DNA from: an uncultured Clostridium sp.
GTDB lineage: Bacteria; Bacillota; Clostridia; Lachnospirales; Lachnospiraceae
NCBI GenBank assembly: GCA_900538475.1
Contig: UPYT01000007.1
Location: 60,884 to 124,883 of the forward strand
DNA length: 64,000 nt
Direction: 5' to 3'
This document shows positions 62,001-64,000 of this stretch, one piece after another. Position 1 is the first letter of the stretch. Each line of letters opens with the position of its first letter. The position numbers and the translations under genes are program-made. Below the pieces are notes generated by a model. That model ran no database searches and had not been told where the DNA came from. It was given only the letters and a program-made list of their open reading frames with translations.

Positions 62001-62435
62001 TTATTGACAGTTATTGCAGCCGCAGGAAGAATTGTTGGAATCAAAGGTATCGGGGATGTGGAAGGGAGCAATACCGATATTATTTTCTACTGCTGACTGG
62101 AAGCCATCCCGGTAACCAACATGGTTTCCATCCCGGAAACCGATTCGGTAGCCGGACTGATAGGCCTGGCGGTTATTGTTGGAAGAAGAGTCGCTGCCGC
62201 AGCTATTTCCGCAGTTACAATCACACCCGTTATTGGAGGAGCCGCAGCCACAGGAGTTGTTATTGTTATTATTGGAAGAGGAGCCGCAGCCACATCCGCA
62301 GTTGCAGCCAGAATGGCTGGTATTGCCGGAGTTGTTGCAGCAACCGCAGTTATTATTGCATCCGCATCTGCAGCAGTTCCAATTAGAAGTACAAAAACAG
62401 TTTCTAAAGCAATTACATAAATTACATCTACACAT
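62001..62435 (-). CDS. Cysteine/asparagine-rich low-complexity protein
   Basis: 144 residues with roughly 30 cysteines, mainly in the first 80 residues (NCGCCNNSGN, CNCGCGCGSSSNNNNNN), then a Gln/Asp/Gly segment with a short imperfect repeat (AYQSGYRIGFRDG / NHVGYRDGFQSAVE) and a final CGCNNC. No signal peptide. A clean AAGGAGA site lies 8 nt before ATG, and a dedicated terminator follows, so the gene is real despite the low complexity. It sits next to cotJABC and spoIID, so a spore coat or metal-binding role is likely by context only. Confidence 0.72.
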   Translation of the reverse strand: MCRCNLCNCFRNCFCTSNWNCCRCGCNNNCGCCNNSGNTSHSGCNCGCGCGSSSNNNNNNSCGCGSSNNGCDCNCGNSCGSDSSSNNNRQAYQSGYRIGFRDGNHVGYRDGFQSAVENNIGIAPFHIPDTFDSNNSSCGCNNCQ

Positions 62436-62740
62436 ATTAAAAATCTCCTTGTTTTGTTGTGATAGTATATGGTATGTGGACAGTAAGACAGGGGTGACAG
62501 CCTGTTTTATGTCATAGGAAAGTGCGTCCTATGACATAAAAACGCTCCGCGAGGAACGCTATGGGGTGGAAGAGAATTGGGCTGATGAGACGACTCGCCG
62601 CAGGCGGAGAAGCTCGCGAGCGAGCTTCTTTCTTATAGGGAAGAGATCTTATGAGAGAAAATGGTCTGAGAGTTTTCACCAGTGAGAAATCAGATTCATA
62701 TGATACTATCAGAATCTTCCGAAAGGAGAAAAGCTTGCTT
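62436..62740. other. Intergenic region upstream of cotJ with two strong hairpins
   Basis: 305 nt between divergent genes. TTTTATGTCATAGGA / TCCTATGACATAAAA (62505-62541) is a perfect 15-bp inverted repeat. GAAGCTCG-CGAG-CGAGCTTC (62609-62628) is followed by TTTCTT and looks like a terminator with no gene before it on that strand. The stretch between them is GC-rich and repeat-like (ACTCGCCGCAGGCGG). Confidence 0.5.
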
Positions 62741-63220
62741 ATGGATTGCAGCAATCATCAGCAGAATGCCTGTACCAGCCGCCCACAGATATCACCGTGT
62801 ATGAGTGCGGGATGCGGCTGCGGAGGCAAACCAATTCGTCCAACGAATCCGATTCAGCCGGTCACACCAAATCAGGGACAGGGAATAAAACCGTGTCAGG
62901 ATGGGTGCATGTGTCAAAATAAAAAGCCTGTTCAGCATATGATGCCATGCCAGAGCAATACGCCATGTCAGAATAATACGCTATGCCAGAATAATATGCC
63001 ATGTCAGAACTGTGTGCCTGGTCAGAACGCCGGAACGGGAGTTTTTCCGCCTGTAATGAGACCGCCAGGAGGAAACGCTCTTTCCGAAATGTCTTTAGCC
63101 ATGGCTTATGTTCCAATGCAGAGATGGACACAGACCTATACCCTTAGCCAGGGGCTGGAGAGAGGCACAATTTTTCCGGAATTAGATTTACCGTTTATAA
63201 TGGGGAGGTGCCGTGGATGA
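62741..63220 (+). CDS. cotJA: Spore coat-associated protein CotJA with Cys-rich N-terminal repeats
   Basis: 159 residues. The C-terminal ~45 residues (LAMAYVPMQRWTQTYTLSQGLERGTIFPELDLPFIMGRC) are the CotJA domain. The N-terminal ~110 residues are an unusual Cys/Pro/Gln/Asn-rich region with imperfect repeats of the type PCQNN (PCQSNTPCQNNTLCQNNMPC). CotJA in Bacillus is ~80 residues, so this form has a long extra domain. ATG 62741 is 12 nt after GGAG; an in-frame TTG at 62735 has better spacing and may be the real start. It overlaps cotJB by 4 nt. Confidence 0.85.
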   Translation: MDCSNHQQNACTSRPQISPCMSAGCGCGGKPIRPTNPIQPVTPNQGQGIKPCQDGCMCQNKKPVQHMMPCQSNTPCQNNTLCQNNMPCQNCVPGQNAGTGVFPPVMRPPGGNALSEMSLAMAYVPMQRWTQTYTLSQGLERGTIFPELDLPFIMGRCRG

Positions 63221-63474
63221 TGTGTGGATGTAAAAATCAATTAATGAAGAATGTCTATGAAACGGGCTTTGCTCTGGATGAAATTCTTCTTTATCTGGAT
63301 ACTCATCCAACGGATCAGGAGGCTATGAATTACTATTATTACGTGAAACAGTTAAATAAAGAAGCTGTTTGTGCGTATGAGCAGGCGTATGGCCCCCTGA
63401 TGATTGATCAGGTATCATCGGATAATTGGAGCTGGATCAAAAGTCCGTGGCCGTGGGAAGGAGGGAATGCCTGA
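63217..63474 (+). CDS. cotJB: Spore coat protein CotJB
   Basis: 85 residues with the CotJB pattern YETGFALDEILLYLDTHPTDQEAMNYYYYVKQLNKEAVCAYEQAYGPL and the C-terminal SSDNWSWIKSPWPWEGG typical of the family. ATG 63217 follows GGGGAGGTG at 6 nt and overlaps the cotJA stop (ATGA). Its end touches the cotJC start, so the three are translationally coupled. CotJB is an inner-coat component co-assembled with CotJC. Confidence 0.93.
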   Translation: MMCGCKNQLMKNVYETGFALDEILLYLDTHPTDQEAMNYYYYVKQLNKEAVCAYEQAYGPLMIDQVSSDNWSWIKSPWPWEGGNA

Positions 63475-63896
63475 TGTGGAGATATGAGAAAAGGCTTCAA
63501 TATCCGGTGAATATCAGCCAGACAAATCCCAAGATGGCACAGTTTATTATAAGCCAGTATGGCGGCCCAGATGGTGAGGCAGCGGCAGCTCTTCGATATT
63601 TGAGCCAGAGATATGCAATGCCCTATGAAAAGGGAAAGGCGGTTCTGAATGATGTGGGAACAGAAGAGCTGGGGCATTTTGAGATTATTGGAGCAATTGT
63701 GCACCAGCTGACGAGAAATCTGACACCTCAGGAAATTGAGGATTCTGGATTTGGCCCGTATTATATTGATCATACAACGGGAGTCTGGCCACAGGCAGCA
63801 GGAGGAATTCCGCTGAATGCCTGTGAGTTTCAGTCTAAGGGAGATCCGATTACAGATCTTTTCGAGGATCTTGCTGCGGATGGTACGACTGCGTAA
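63474..63896 (+). pseudogene. cotJC: CotJC (manganese catalase-like coat protein), interrupted
   Basis: The frame codes the first ~136 residues of a CotJC: MWRYEKRLQYPVNISQTNPKMAQFIISQYGGPDGEAAAALRYLSQRYAMPYEKGKAVLNDVGTEELGHFEIIGAIVHQL, with the di-manganese ligands of the TEELGHFE motif. It follows the family to DLFEDLAAD, then changes to GTTA-stop, where homologues continue about 55 residues further (EQKAR-type helix). The break at about 63882/63883 coincides with sequence that looks like the 5' end of a group II intron, so the gene may be restored by RNA splicing and not truly dead. The 3' exon lies outside the window. Confidence 0.75.
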
Positions 63897-64000
63897 GTGC
63901 AACATAGAAGTGTTAAGTAGAAGTTCTATATAATCTGGTGTGCCGGACACCAGATTTTACAGAACTTAGAAATTCCAATGTATTTCAATCGGGACATTTC
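63883..64000 (+). mobile_element. Probable 5' end of a group II intron inserted in cotJC
   Basis: From 63883 the sequence reads GTACGACTGCGTAAGTGCAA, comparable to the GUGCGAC-type intron start, followed by AGAAGTGTTAAGTAG (63908-63920), like the conserved GTGTTAAGT of domain I in bacterial group II introns, and the hairpin CTGGTGT-GCCGG-ACACCAG. It continues past the window edge; no reverse transcriptase is visible. The exact boundary could be off by several bases (an alternative GTGCAAC start is at 63897). Confidence 0.6.

Noticed and set aside
62121..62420. Plus-strand Ala/Val/Ile-rich ORF
   Set aside because: It is the complement of the Cys/Asn-rich gene; the hydrophobic repeats arise from the antisense codons, and the minus strand has the ribosome site and terminator.
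62690..62712. Sigma-E promoter for cotJ (CATATGATA-like box)
   Set aside because: The -10-like sequence is approximate and no convincing -35 lies at the right distance; not reported as a feature.
1..64000. tRNA or rRNA genes
   Set aside because: No cloverleaf-like or ribosomal sequence was noticed in any intergenic gap; gaps are filled by leaders, terminators and repeats.

Overview
The window looks like chromosome from an anaerobic, spore-forming Clostridia of the Lachnospiraceae type (a gut Blautia/Ruminococcus/Clostridium XIVa-like genome). Reasons: sporulation genes (spoIID, a spoIIQ-like gene, cotJABC), AddAB instead of RecBCD, NfnAB, a selenium-dependent molybdenum hydroxylase accessory cluster, a GGGtGRT/NifU-like pair, a T-box leader, glgC/glgD, several MATE exporters and strong AGGAGG-type ribosome binding sites. 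The species cannot be named from sequence alone.

Layout. 1-9.4 kb holds housekeeping genes: a MATE fragment, SEC-C protein, methyltransferase, hslO, the nucleoside-salvage genes cdd and deoB, a DUF5662-like protein, an ECF sigma factor with a membrane partner, and ftsH. 9.5-18 kb holds an alpha/beta hydrolase, a small membrane protein and addB-addA. 18.1-25.1 kb is a selenium and molybdenum-hydroxylase maturation region: selD, a class V aminotransferase, DUF3343, DUF4321, MATE, yqeC and a yqeB-mocA fusion. No hydroxylase structural gene is in view. 25.1-28.8 kb has a possible ThyX-like protein with folA, then nfnA-nfnB. 28.9-31.8 kb has two more MATE genes.

32.1-33.85 kb is the NifU-like/GGGtGRT pair. 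An 8.2-kb integrative mobilizable element (33.81-42.10 kb) sits exactly at the 3' end of the GGGtGRT gene. It is bounded by a 41-bp direct repeat (one mismatch), carries clustered arm-type repeats at both ends, and encodes a tyrosine integrase, a repressor/HTH pair with a perfect promoter, an AAA ATPase, an oriT-like hairpin region and a MOBV relaxase. Its right end carries an AT-rich cargo operon: HTH regulator, HNH-like zinc protein, zinc-ribbon/DUF4145 protein and a HEPN protein with an RNALAH motif. I consider this cargo the best candidate here for an undescribed (probably defence) system.

42.4-47.6 kb is one 1700-residue secreted enzyme joining an alpha/beta-hydrolase (esterase-like) module, a GH3 module and cell-wall-binding repeats. 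47.7-53 kb, mostly minus strand, holds glgD, glgC, a CmpB-like membrane protein and pncB. 53.1-59.1 kb has an isoleucine T-box leader, an IleS2-type ileS and glgP. 59.2-64 kb is sporulation-related: spoIID, the spoIIQ-like gene, a CBS protein, a Cys/Asn-rich protein and cotJA-cotJB-cotJC. cotJC is broken near 63883 by what looks like the 5' end of a group II intron running off the window.

All calls come from reading the sequence; no database search was run.
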